From Ischnura elegans (lineage: Eukaryota > Arthropoda > Insecta > Odonata > Coenagrionidae): a stretch of 64,000 bases of DNA. The stretch lies in contig NC_060253.1 of assembly GCF_921293095.1 (NCBI RefSeq), positions 72,019,992 to 72,083,991 of the forward strand. The letters are read 5' to 3'. The notes beneath the pieces are model-generated. The model was not told the origin of the DNA. It ran no database searches and saw nothing but the letters and a program-made list of their open reading frames with translations. Below, piece by piece: positions 25,301 through 35,453 of the stretch. The position numbers and the translations under genes are program-made. Position 1 is the first letter of the stretch; every line of letters begins with the position of its first letter.

Positions 25301-27502
25301 GACTTGCTTCTCCTTTGAGTATCCTGATACTCAGAATTTCCACCATCAATGATAATGTCTCCCTTTTCCAAAAGTGGAACTAGCTTGTTGATGAAGTCAT
25401 CAACTGCCTGACCAGCTAAAAGTAAAATTACAATTAGCTAGAAAATTGTGAAATAACAATGACGTAAATAAACTAAATCTTAATTCAACTCTCATGATCA
25501 TACCAAACTTATGATAATATTATATAATACATAATTATATTTCAAAATTGTTCAACCACAAAAGAAAAATATCTTTCCACGGAGAAACTTTCATGATTTA
25601 CTAACGTGATTCATAAGTCTTAGCATAAAACTAAGCACCATTCTTCAAGTACATAATTTTTGTAATATATCCTAATGTTAACGGAAATATAATCAAATAA
25701 CAGAGAAAGTTTAATTACTTTTATAATGGAGAAAACAGGGAATAACATAGTTTTGATAGTTATTTACAACATCCAAATGGTTGACCTCGTGTTTGACTAA
25801 CATTTCGATTCCCCTTCATCAGTGGTATAGTTGTGATTGGGCAGCCTTGGTAATGCCCCGGGGAGCAGCAAGATTGAATATGAAATATGTGTGCATCGAA
25901 TACATTCTTGCAAAGAAATATTATTCGAATGTTAAAACTTTGCTTCAGCACATAATATAGCATGCAAATGATGGGGCTTGTCACTTCGGAAAAAAACTAT
26001 TCATTAAATATTGAAAAGTGTAACTGGCAGGGCCTGCCGTTGTGTCACTGCCAAGGGTATTTTATGAGTCAGCAATTTTCTACTTTGAAATAGTTTCAAT
26101 AGTTCAGTATATAATTCAATTCACATTACCAACCACTGACTACCCAAAAATATCTATTAAGAATTTAAGGAATGTTTGAACAATGAGTGAGTCACACTGT
26201 CAAGGAGGATGACAACTGTCTAAAACACCACCAGATGGATCATGCTCCCTCTTGATGAGAAATTTTATGACCAACATCTGGGTCAAGGAGTAGATTATAG
26301 TAATGCATGTTTACCTATAATCTTGTTAAAGGCTAATAAAGTAAACAATCAAGAAGCGTAATCCTCGGGCAAGGGACCCCCCTCCTTGTTTACCTGCCCT
26401 CAATACCCTGCGGCTGTGCCACTGCCACAGACATTTCATGAGCTAGCAATTTTCTACTTTGTAATACTTTCAATAGTTGATTATATCTAATTCATTCACC
26501 ATTCACTGTAAAGTGCTCAGTTTGTCATTTAAGCAGGTTGACTATCTGTGTCTCCAACACTGAGGAATTGAATTTCTATAGAAAGTTAGGGATTACTCCA
26601 GAACTAGTGTGTTCAGTGAGGATTGCACTACTTTTGTTAATTTCCTTGTAGAGTTCATGAAAAATAAATAACTTTATCCCCAGAAAACATAGCAAGCATG
26701 TGTACACATTGAACTCTCACTTGGTTTGCTCTGCAAGATCGTGGCATCCCAAAGACATACAAATTTCCTCCCAAACTTAGAGAAGTACGAAACACGAAGG
26801 GACGGGAAAATACGTGTCAGTACTATTAATTTTTAATGACAAGCAGGATGTTTGATGAAATAAATTCAAACCTTTAACGAGCATCATCACCCTCCTAGGT
26901 TTTTTCAAGGATGCTACCATCTCTTCCAGGCTCGTAGCTCCGACCACCTTAGTTCCTTTGGCTTCATTCTCCAAAAATTGCTTCACTTTTTCCGTCGTGC
27001 GGTTGTAGGCACAAACCACAAAGCCGTGGTCATTCATATTCAAGATAAGGTTCTGCCCCATGACGGCAAGGCCGATAAGGGCAATATCAGCTCTGAAATA
27101 TAAAGTCACAGCGTTTATTTCCTAAATTTTCTCTCTAAAATACTACAGAATCAACCTGCCTGCATAAATATAAATGAAACTAATTCAGGTATGTGGCATA
27201 AGTATCAAAACATGAGGCAACCCGACTTGACGAAGGCACTGCAAGCAAAAGAATATAAGGCGAGAAAGGAATATATTACGGCATAAGACGATAACATTAT
27301 TTAAAGCCCTAACTAACTATTGGTTATTAATCCACTTAGATTCACTAGCACAAGCACGAGAGCAGAGATTTGCACGATCATGGTTAGCATTTGATCGAGA
27401 TGCATGGTGAACTACTTGACACGATTGGTGTTTAGAGAACTTGACTCATGCCATTATAAATGCATACAATTAATTACTGATGCACACTTACTTGTTAGAC
27501 AT
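19256..27502 (-). CDS. Pgd: 6-phosphogluconate dehydrogenase, decarboxylating, complete, 9 coding exons
   Basis: Coding exons in transcript order: 27502-27492, 27092-26872, 25415-25171, 23274-23098, 22990-22906, 22679-22444, 21838-21705, 20656-20434, 19375-19256. All junctions are GT/AG and in phase. The total is 1452 nt: 483 residues plus TAA, the same length as the human enzyme. It converts 6-phosphogluconate and NADP+ to ribulose 5-phosphate, CO2 and NADPH in the cytosolic oxidative pentose phosphate pathway, as a homodimer. Seen: Rossmann fingerprint GLAVMGQNL at residues 11-19; NADP-phosphate-side [15 protein letters not shown] with N104; [21 protein letters not shown] with S130-G131-G132; catalytic K184 and E191 in [13 protein letters not shown]; the long helical domain; C-terminal NWTGHGG tail. 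All active-site residues are present, so it is probably functional. It lies 2.8 kb upstream of ATAD3 on the same strand, too far apart with separate flanks to suggest one transcript. Confidence 0.97.
20434..20656 (-). CDS. Pgd: Pgd coding exon 8
   Basis: Encodes [53 protein letters not shown] and LIQ. The acceptor is TTTCAG|TGTC and the donor CAG|GTAAGT. Confidence 0.96.
21705..21838 (-). CDS. Pgd: Pgd coding exon 7
   Basis: Encodes [34 protein letters not shown] and CIIR, with a serine codon split over the donor AG|GTAATA. No ATG-started ORF covers it. Confidence 0.95.
22444..22679 (-). CDS. Pgd: Pgd coding exon 6
   Basis: Encodes [46 protein letters not shown] and [15 protein letters not shown], the core of the all-helical domain. 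The acceptor is TCACAG and the donor AAG|GTGAGG. Confidence 0.97.
22906..22990 (-). CDS. Pgd: Pgd coding exon 5
   Basis: An 85-nt exon encoding [20 protein letters not shown] and ILKFKDND. The acceptor is TGTAG|GTTT and the donor GATG|GTGAGT. It has no ATG-initiated ORF of its own and was found by phase and family match. Confidence 0.95.
23098..23274 (-). CDS. Pgd: Pgd coding exon 4 (catalytic lysine and glutamate)
   Basis: Exactly 59 codons. It starts [16 protein letters not shown], where vertebrate enzymes have a slightly different loop, and carries [20 protein letters not shown] with catalytic K184 and E191. The acceptor is TTGCAG and the donor AAG|GTATGC. Confidence 0.97.
23909..24586. 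mobile_element. Degenerate pogo/Tigger-like element in a Pgd intron
   Basis: The left end CAGTCAAAACTCGATAAGCG and right end, read inward, CAGTTGAACCGTGATAAGTG are imperfect inverted repeats of the pogo/Tigger type. It lies in the intron between exons 3 and 4. The short ORF at its right end only reads through the terminal repeat. No clean TA duplication remains. Confidence 0.5.
25171..25415 (-). CDS. Pgd: Pgd coding exon 3 (substrate-binding loops)
   Basis: Encodes [45 protein letters not shown] and PHIKEIFQ. N104 and the S130-G131-G132 triplet are substrate-contacting positions in the family. Phase 0 donor CAG|GTAAAT. Confidence 0.97.
26872..27092 (-). CDS. Pgd: Pgd coding exon 2 (NADP-binding Rossmann fold)
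   Basis: The acceptor TTTCAG precedes 27092. The exon encodes [43 protein letters not shown] and PRRVMMLVK. The donor is AAAG|GTTTGA, one base into codon 78. Confidence 0.96.
27492..27502 (-). CDS. Pgd: Pgd coding exon 1 (11 coding bases)
   Basis: ATG TCT AAC AA followed by the strong donor GTAAGT. Joined to exon 2 it gives [17 protein letters not shown], matching the usual start of the enzyme. The alternative start MTLYFRAD inside the intron would read through the exon 2 acceptor and is rejected. Confidence 0.88.
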
Positions 27503-28164
27503 GATGAGTATTCCAGCAACTGTTACACAAAAGAGGAGGATACGTGCTTCACCGACCAACAACAGTCAAGTTGTGAACCGCTGAATTCAACCTTCGCGAA
27601 GAAAGGTCGATCGCGTAATACACGGCTCGCTCGCTAGCCTTGACAAACTTCGACTCGCCCTCCCAGCCGGGTAGCCGGCAATTCTCTGTCTATGAATTTG
27701 ATTACGAAAAGGACATGAAACTCTCACGTGACGATTTCTGATAGTCAGCTCTGCAAAAATTGGATTTTAAGCCACTGATTGTTTTAGTTTACACTATTCA
27801 GTGGCACCATCAGTCTTCATGTAGTTCCTTGCAATATAAATATTTTTATGCTTTGTTGTAAATGTTTTTTGCCAAGAGCTGCTGTTCCCATCCTGCCGTA
27901 ACAGTTTTGACTTTTGCAATTTCGATTTCTAATTCTATTGGTCTTTTTGGTGCCATTATTCTAAAAGAAGGAAGGAACTTAAGGAAGTAATGAAAATATT
28001 GTGTCATTTAATATTAACTGTTCCTTTCCTTATTTACTGAAATATAACGTAAGAATTATTTTTTCTATTATCGCATAAAAGTGATAATAAACTTGAGTTT
28101 CACCGCCGTGCCGCTTTATGGCTCAGTAGACAACTATGTTCCATTTCTGTGAACACCACCTGTT
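27503..28164. promoter_or_regulatory. 5' flank and probable promoter of Pgd
   Basis: 27560-27690 is CpG-richer than its surroundings and lies just upstream of the Pgd start codon on the minus strand, fitting a promoter or 5' UTR. No TATA box can be assigned. The rest is AT-rich. Confidence 0.45.
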
Positions 28165-28277
28165 GAAATCAAAGCGGAGAGTAAAAAAATAAATTCCATC
28201 CGTATCCAAGCGTACATAACCGAAATCAAAGCGGAGAGTAAAAAAATAAATTCCATCCGTATCCAAGCGTACATAAC
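28165..28277. repeat. Two-copy tandem repeat, 57-bp period
   Basis: 28165-28220 and 28222-28277 are identical 56-mers beginning GAAATCAAAGCGG and ending GTACATAAC, joined by one C. The identity indicates a recent duplication. Confidence 0.9.
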
Positions 28278-28405
28278 GGAACGTTCGTCGGATGAACTGA
28301 CTCTTGTGTTCCGTTACACGAATTGCCGCTGAAATGTAGAAGAAAGTATGCAGCATCCGAAAAACGTGGGTTTAACACCGGTGTCCGTAAACTTAGATGC
28401 TTGTG

Positions 28406-28656
28406 CAGTTACGGATACAGAAAAACCTCAAGGGGGGCGCAAAAGATATTTTGACCTACTTATACTTTTATCGCAATGAAAAATAATCAAAATACATACA
28501 AAATTTAAGATATTTTGTTTAAACTGATTATACGCGTATAGAAGACAATGCTATCTTATGATATAAAAATAGTTACACTTGTGGTTCTGCAATGTGCGGC
28601 AATGAGGGCAGTCCCACAAGGGGGGGCCCTGTGCCCCCCATTCGTATCCACCACTT
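28406..28656. mobile_element. hAT-like MITE, 251 bp (family H1)
   Basis: Ends CAGTTACGGATACA and GTATCCACCACTT. Flanks TGCTTGTG (28398-28405) and TGCTTGCG (28657-28664) match at 7 of 8 bases. The body is the same family, in inverse orientation, as the outer element at 47144-47711: shared AAGGGGGGCGCAAAAGATAT and ATCATAAGAT(A/G)GCATTGTCTT blocks. Confidence 0.75.
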
Positions 28657-28664
28657 TGCTTGCG

Positions 28665-29786
28665 TCTCGACTAGCGGTTCGTAGGTATATTATGCCCCGA
28701 TAACGAATAAGCAATCTGGAGCTACTCCCATTGATGATGACAGTGGGATCCCTGTTTTTCGGCTGGACCTTAGCTTTCAAACGATGTACACGGGGCATAT
28801 ACTTGCACAACTCGGAACTGCATTTTTTTCTCAATCTAGCGCGAAATGCGTGAATGCATGGGCAAAATTAGACCACGGGTTATTTTGTCACTTCACGCTC
28901 ACGCGTTCTCGAATGCATTCGAGCAATTCACCGCTTCACAATACGCAATTTGAAATGCGCTCTCGCAAGAACGTCAGATTGTGCATCTACATACCCCGTG
29001 TAAAACGGACTTTCAATAGCTGTCTCCATTGGAAGACGCGCAATTTTCGGAGAAAAGAAAATTGGAACACTACGTAAAAAATATCTTAAAGTTTTTATCC
29101 AAATTTTCCTAATGAAATGGTATAAAATTAAGTTATTTTCAACATTAAAAATATGCGCGTAAAGTAACCATCCATGTACCCCACATAATGGGAAAATTTA
29201 TCTGACACCGCGTGTGTGCTATTTATTACATTAAATATTTAAGGCGTATTTATATATTCTTTCCAGTGCGTCAACGCTCATTAGTTTTTTCTCTTATTTT
29301 TCGAAGGGCAATGCAAAAGAAAATTTGGCTATTTTCCTGCGTGTCTGTGGAGTGATTAGGTCTCTCTCAGTTTGAAAGTTAATTCTGAAAATTTTTGGGC
29401 CGAACGGACCACTGAAATATCCGGTAAGAAATAACTAAAGATAGAGTTGGTGAGAACGGGGCGTGAGGTTCCAAATCACAAATCAAATTCCCTCTCCAAA
29501 AATATCCGAGAGATAAGGTTTTTTACGAGACTAACGATTTAACAGGTTGAGAAAAGATAGGAGGCGTTCGAGATGGAGCGCGTTTTTTTTTTTGGTGGGG
29601 GGAGAAGGGAGATACTGAAGGATTGAAGGATGTTGAGTAAGCGGAGAAGGAGATGAAAAAGAAGGTTCATGGACAGAATAATGGGTCTTATTGATTGCTG
29701 GGAGAGGGACTGTGCTGGGTTTCTGCAATGAATGACGCATGGTAAGGTAAGCAATGTAAAAGCAGTCATGAGAAGGTGTTGGAAGC
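28665..29786. other. Intergenic, no gene recognised
   Basis: 28800-29030 is somewhat CpG-rich. Minus-strand ORFs at 29531-29860 are low-complexity Pro/Ser/Leu and look spurious. Confidence 0.4.
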
Positions 29787-30352
29787 ATGAAAAGTAGCTT
29801 TCTCCTACAATTTAATGAATGCAAGAACCAAGTATTGATAAAATTTTCTCGCATTCTCATAAAACCTATTAAAAGTAAAGTAAAGTATGTTAACCCCTTA
29901 GAGAGCCGGAACTAGGAGTTTTGTCAGGGAGGGCAATGATTAGTTTTGCCGCCCCCCTTCCCCTGATCTCCCCTTTATGTTAGAAATGATATATCCGGAA
30001 GCTATTTTTTGAGATGCGGTAATTGAAACTAAGCATCGTATGTTTGCTGTTAAGAAGTTTTATTAATTTTATTGTTTAATAATTTATAAATTAAAAATGC
30101 TTGCTCAATAATTGAATTAGAAAAATTTAATAACTTTTTTCAATATTTTATTTTTATAAATTTTGCCGCACCCTGCCGGCTGCCGCCCGTGATACGAGCC
30201 CCCTCTGCCCCGCCCTAACTCTGGGCCTGGGTTGCAGAAGTACCTTTCCCCTATAATTTAATACATGTAACAACTAAATATACATAAAATCGTCTCGCAT
30301 TTTCATCAAATCTATTAAAAGAAAAGTAAAACATGTTAACCTCTGATGTAAA
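29787..30352. repeat. Diverged direct repeats flanking a G/C-ended insert
   Basis: 29787-29903 and about 30230-30352 are diverged direct copies (shared CTACAATTTAAT/CTATAATTTAAT, TCTCGCATT, AAGTAAA and TATGTTAACC). Between them is about 320 bp of AT-rich sequence with GC-rich edges (GCCGCCCCCC and TGCCGCCCGTG). This looks like a MITE that carried or duplicated flanking sequence. Confidence 0.45.
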
Positions 30353-31069
30353 CAAATGCACCGTCTTCGCTTCGTTGGTGGCCCTTCGAGCACTTCACTC
30401 CCCTTCACCCAACAGGTGTTCAAGGTCTTCACAACCTGTTTGACTTTTTTTTTAAGGCCAAATGATCAAATCTAAGAACATCCCTCTCTCGCGAAGGATA
30501 TTCCATACTCTTCGAACCCCTGTCGTGATCCGCCTCCGGCTAAAAAACGGATGAAGTGTGCATACGTCTTTCCGAATTTGTTAAAAATGGCCATACTGAG
30601 GGGGTTCCTTCTTTTACTTCAGAGGGAGGAAGTGATATCAATCCTGGCTACGCCTATGGTATCTAGTTTATAACGGCTTTTATTGGTACATCATTTATTG
30701 AGGTTCGTCTCTCCGCAGAACTCCCACAAGAGCGAGTTATTTCAAGTTTTCTTTTTACTGGCATAATTTTATGTAATGTAGCCGCAACTCATTTTTTCTT
30801 CAGTGCGGATCACTTAAAGGTGGCTACGAAGTGAACCCTGAGGGATGAATTGCGCAGTTCCCACAAAAATGATAGGTATGCTGGGGAAAAGCCCCACTCC
30901 ACTTTTCTAACGCTATTCCGCCTTAGTCACAAACCGGTTAGACTAATTTTGTGTGTATAAATTTAAGCATGATAGAATGATCTCAGCCGCTTAAATTATA
31001 TCGGCTTCAAGCGGAAGGCATTCTTCATTGATCGTTCTAAATTGGACGTTATATGATGGTGTGCTTCTA
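30353..31069. other. Intergenic, no gene recognised
   Basis: Contains an isolated CCTGGCTACGCC at about 30643, the typical tip of the hAT-like MITEs seen elsewhere here. Otherwise nothing recognised. Confidence 0.35.
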
Positions 31070-31736
31070 ATAGGGTGGTTTCCTATTATTTTTTTATTGC
31101 CTAAATCGAAAGATTATTACTCCTGGAGTACGTATTTCACGCTTTTAGATTTTTAAATGACAATATATATTTTTCGCGATCAAATGAAAAGTGAAAAATT
31201 TCAAGCGCGCGAAAACGCGACGCGTAAGTAGGAATGAAGGGAAAAAGACCGTACGACGCATTTCTGGTTCCCCCTCCCGCCTGGTAGGTGACCTTGATCG
31301 AGGCTCTGAGCGCTGATAGGACGCAGGATGCTAACGGGTAGCTGAGTACCTTCCTGTCTGGTAGCGCATGGCTTAAAAAAGGTTTATTAATACCTTATCA
31401 AGCGAAGAAAACTTTCCGACCTTAGCCAGTTTTAATAGGTGATTATTAAGACATGTTTCCCTGAGCTCTGTGACTCATGCATGCATTGGTAGCCTCTGAC
31501 GATGCATAACTCCTATCCTCTCGTGTAGAAACTAGGTCCCTGTGACGTCACGTGGAGTGGAATCGCATGGGCGCCAATCTGGCCTTTTTCAAATGAGGAT
31601 AAAATTTGACCCTTGCCATTCGTCTAAACCGGTATTTCAAAAACCAAATAATTTGTGTATTATGAATACACTAATGGTGGGTAACGAATCGCCATCAATG
31701 CCTTTTGTTTTCTTTGATGAAGGAAACTACCCTATT
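31070..31736 (-). mobile_element. TRH element copy 2 (667 bp)
   Basis: Inverse orientation of copy 1. Tips AATAGGGTGGTTTCC and GGAAACTACCCTATT. The palindromic CRE/E-box is at 31542-31554. It is close enough to copies 1 and 3 to align by eye along its length. Confidence 0.75.
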
Positions 31737-32762
31737 TAGTCAGTTGTGAATGAAATGGTGAGTTTTAACTCCTTGTTTTTGGCAAGTTCCTGGCTTTCAT
31801 GTGGTCGAAAGCAAGCGTTTTTACCGATTATTGAATTTTACGTATTATTATTGCATACAGATTGATTTTAATACAATTTGACTCTTTTGGCTAGATGTTG
31901 ATTATTAATTTCCTTACTTAATACAAATGATTATAGCTGAATTTCCTGATTTTATTTATTAAGGCTCATTTCAAGTTAAGTATTTTTCAACAATGCCGGT
32001 AAGTATTTTTCAACAATTTGAAAATACTTTCTTCTGTTTAAGCAAATCTGCTTACGTATATATTAATTTGGCATTTGGACTTATCGAAACTTACGTCATT
32101 TTATGGACATATTGGGTGATTAGTAAACTCTAAAATAGCTCACATGCTACATCTCCGATTATCCTAGCAACAGTGGTATTACGGCATGAAGACAATGGAG
32201 AGTAGCACACCATTACCTCCTTCAGACTCACGAAGTATTTTAGTAAGTATTTAGAAGTAATTTCCTCAAAACACCAAACTAGAGGTCGGATTACCTCCAG
32301 TAACATGCTTAAATTGTCAACAAGCAGACTAACTCCTGAACCATGCCGAAGTTGCAACTCGTCAAGTTTTAGTCGCTAATCAGTAAGTACCCGTCAACTA
32401 AGTTTGCTTAATATTATTACGCTGACATTATGAAGGCACGTCGTACAATGCTCTGGGTACGCAAACTTCCCTTCTCGACAGCGGGGGTGTATGTTTATGG
32501 CATGATGGGCGTTGTCTCCCTGCAAATGGGTTACTCCCGAGATAAAGGCGGCGATACGAGAGTGATGAATTCCCACAAGTTGAAATCATTGTTTGCCGCA
32601 GTTGCAATAGGATATTGACTCTGTGCTTAGGATGCACAATTATTTTCGTGGATTTTTATTTTCCGGCAGCGTTCCTGTGAAGCTGAAGTTTCATAGGAAA
32701 TTCCAAATTTCGAATTTGGTGACATTCCACTTGACTTGATCCACCAGCAGATAGTGCATAAC
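31737..32762. other. Intergenic, no gene recognised
   Basis: Short ORFs on both strands at 32130-32640 overlap each other and show no family features. Confidence 0.35.
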
Positions 32763-34995
32763 AAAGGCTATAGCGGGATAAGATGGTAAAATCTGCACTA
32801 GGCTGGATTCTTATTTGGGATCATGCACTCGAAAGTAAATATTTAGAAAACCCTTCAGCGAAATTTTTAGATGCCTAGGTGGTCCCACGGTCCTTTATCT
32901 ATCGTAAAAAACGTGTTTTTTCGAAAAACATTTTTCCTGAGAGATCCTTTGCTTTAAAAAATCTGAAAAAATTCATGAAAGTATACTTTTATGTCCAAAT
33001 ACACCCTGATTTTTTTCATACTTTTTGGGTTAAAATTGAGTTTATGAAAAATATTTTAATTTTTTCATGAATTTTTAGGTTATGTTAGTAATATTTGGCA
33101 AACTTTTAAAAAATCATTTTTTGTGTATTTTTTATTGTTCTTTTGAATGGCCGTGTTAGATTTGCCATTTTTACTCCGGAAAATCCTCAAAATTTGAAAA
33201 AATCCCATTTTTGGTGTTTTTCCCCATACTTTTTAGCAGATAAACTCTACCGCAAGTCAATTAATAACGATTTTTTAATTATATTTTCGTTTTTTTTACA
33301 TGGTGGGATCAGGTTTGCCGTTTGAGCTTTAAAGAAAATATAGCCCTGCTTCTTAGTGATTATTAAATTATTATTAAAGCAAGTATTATATATCACCTTC
33401 CTTCACGATAATTCATATACCAACTGGATCATTCATTACTTTTCTCATTATAGTTGCGCCATTTTTGGTGACTAGAAAAGGACCAGGTAGATCAACCACG
33501 AATCCGTCAGTGGAACAAATAGTGAACGGTTTTAGCTGTGGATATCTCTTCTGACCAGAATATGACTTGCGTTGATAATCATTATTTTTACTCTTCTGAC
33601 GACTTAAATATGTCCCATCAAAAATCAAAACAAGTTCGTCTTTTAAATTATAAAGTTTTATTTTGCATAAACTAAATTGTGAGAGCTTATTAAATCCTCC
33701 CTTTTAATACTTGTTACCACAAAATATTTTGGCAGGACGTCTTTTTCAAATGAGTTGATCACTGATTCACAAAAATCTGACACTTTTGTATCAATTTCAA
33801 ATCCAAAAACAGATGAAATGAGATTATTTGACGATGCAGTCACACAGTCAGGTTCACACAGAATTCAGTTCTCTCAGAATTCCACACACTCACAGTTATG
33901 ACCCGCCGTATTCAGTACACTCGCGCGCACCCAAAATACCACCGATCAGTTCATTTCTCGAGTGACGACCGACTGTCAACAATACATTTCCCTCAGCCAA
34001 ACTGCACACTCCTCGCAACAATCCCGCGCACATAATTAAACAATATCCCCAGCGTGCCATTACAACAATATATCTCATACAATATATCTCATCAATTCCC
34101 CAATAGTTCTGTATTATCCTCCCAAACACATTCAAATAATCTTAACAAAATAATCTTTACAAAGACTCCAAGTCCCCCTTTAAAATGCGAAAATACGCAT
34201 TGACTAGGTGTTAAAGTATGCGGCTTCTACCACAATTGTAATACGAATTCGATAGAATTTCAAAATTCAATAAAATGATGCTAATTAAGCGTAGTTAATA
34301 TTTAATTTTTAATATTTTCCCTTTTATCATTTTAGAGATTTTACATAGCAGTTGTATACCGTGCAGCATGTATTCAGGGAGCTCACTAAGACGCAGGTCT
34401 ATATTGGATATATAATAGTTTTCTTTAAAGCTCAAACGGCAAACCTGATCCCACCATGTAAAAAAAACGAAAATATAATTAAAAAATCGTTATTAATTGA
34501 CTTGCGGTAGAGTTTATCTGCTAAAAAGTATGGGGAAAAACACCAAAAATGGGATTTTTTCAAATTTTGAGGATTTTCCGGAGTAAAAATGGCAAATCTA
34601 ACACGGCCATTCAAAAGAACAATAAAAAATACACAAAAAATGATTTTTTAAAATTTTGCCAAATATTACTAACATAACCTAAAAATTCATGAAAAAATTA
34701 AAATATTTTTCATAAACTCAATTTTAACCCAAAAAGTATGAAAAAAATCAGGGTATATTTGGACATAAAAGTATACTTTCATGAATTTTTTCAGATTTTT
34801 TAAAGCAAAGGATCTCTCAGGAAAAAATGTTTTTCGAAAAAACACGTTTTTTACGATAGATAAAGGACCGTGGGACCACCTAGGCATCTAAAAATTTCGC
34901 TGAAGGGTTTTCTAAATATTTACTTTCGAGTGCATGATCCCAAATAAGAATCCAGCCTAGTGCAGATTTTACCATCTTATCCCGCTATAGCCTTT
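32763..34995. mobile_element. DNA transposon with about 577-bp terminal inverted repeats and decayed transposase
   Basis: The left arm 32763-33338 is the near-perfect reverse complement of the right arm 34419-34995. The AT-rich arms each begin AAAGGCTATAGCGGGATAAG at the outside and end at GAGCTTTAAAGAAAA. The 1.08 kb centre holds minus-strand transposase-like fragments at 33843-33413. The outer tips may extend a few bases (GCA(T/C)AAC on both sides), and no clean target duplication can be read. At 2.2 kb it is the size of a simple autonomous element, but the coding region is broken. Confidence 0.85.
33413..33843 (-). pseudogene. DDE-type transposase remnant, frameshifted
   Basis: Two minus-strand frames. 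33843-33658 gives FGFEIDTKV, ESVINSFEKDVLPKYF and a helix-turn-helix-like region. After a one-base frame change near 33645, 33628-33413 gives LIFDGTYLSRQKS, YQRKSYSGQKRYPQLKPFTI and TDGFVVDLPGPF. D-G-T-Y followed by K-S-x-N and R-(K/R)-S-Y-S-x-Q-K is a pattern known from DDE-type transposases of arthropods and cnidarians. The catalytic triad is not complete in what remains. Superfamily not assigned. Confidence 0.6.
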
Positions 34996-35011
34996 ACTAG
35001 TTGTGCGATGA

Positions 35012-35453
35012 AACTCACTTTGTAATGTTCCACAAAACTTTATTATTCCGACCAGGGACGCAGATAGGAATTAAGGCTGAGGGGGTTACGTGTTACTAAC
35101 ACCGAGGGTGTCTCGGGGTATGGCATATCCACCAGGGTAAGCGGGGGTGCGAGATTTATAAAATGCGGAATTTCAAGATAAATTGTTCAAAATGCTGAAT
35201 TTTACAGCTTTCTGAGGGAAATTTTAATAATCCTTACACTATTCCATAAGGAATTTTAATCCAGTTGAGTAAAATTGATTAAACTTAAAAATTTCTCTGA
35301 GCTCGGAGGGGGGGGGGGTTAAGGCCCCCAAAACCCCCCCTCGCTGCGCCACTGATTCCGACCCTGGGTTTCAACTACTCTATATAGTCATTATATAGTA
35401 GTTGAAACCCAGAGTCGGAATAACAAAGCTTTGTGGAACATTACAAAGTGAGT
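35012..35453. mobile_element. Palindromic MITE interrupted by a hAT-like MITE
   Basis: The left arm AACTCACTTTGTAATGTTCC (35012 on) is inverted at the right end, about 35411-35453. The central hairpin is TGGGTTTCAACTAC / GTAGTTGAAACCCA around 35365-35411. The two arms are separated by the insertion at 35053-35354. Without that insert the element is about 130 bp and folds end to end. Confidence 0.75.
35053..35354. mobile_element. hAT-like MITE, 302 bp (family H2), exact 8-bp TSD
   Basis: Ends CAGGGACGCAGATAGG and CTGCGCCACTG. Flanks are identical ATTCCGAC (35045-35052 and 35355-35362), splitting the left arm of a palindromic MITE. The body is shared with 47169-47477 (inverted) and 58791-59086. 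Eight-base duplication plus CAGNGNCGCAG tips fit the hAT superfamily. Confidence 0.85.

Noticed and set aside
26777-27109. MTLYFRAD start for Pgd
   Set aside because: Its first codons lie in the intron: the TTTCAG acceptor at 27095-27093 and the ATG-GTAAGT exon at 27502-27492 give the normal N-terminus.
29531-29860. 109-codon minus-strand ORF
   Set aside because: Pro/Ser/Leu-rich low complexity opposite a G/A-rich stretch; no acceptor, donor or family signal.
32879-34887. Matching ORFs of 60-66 codons on both sides of the long-TIR transposon
   Set aside because: They are the same AT-rich inverted-repeat sequence read in opposite orientation (32879-33325 and 34432-34887), Phe/Lys-rich and not a known protein.
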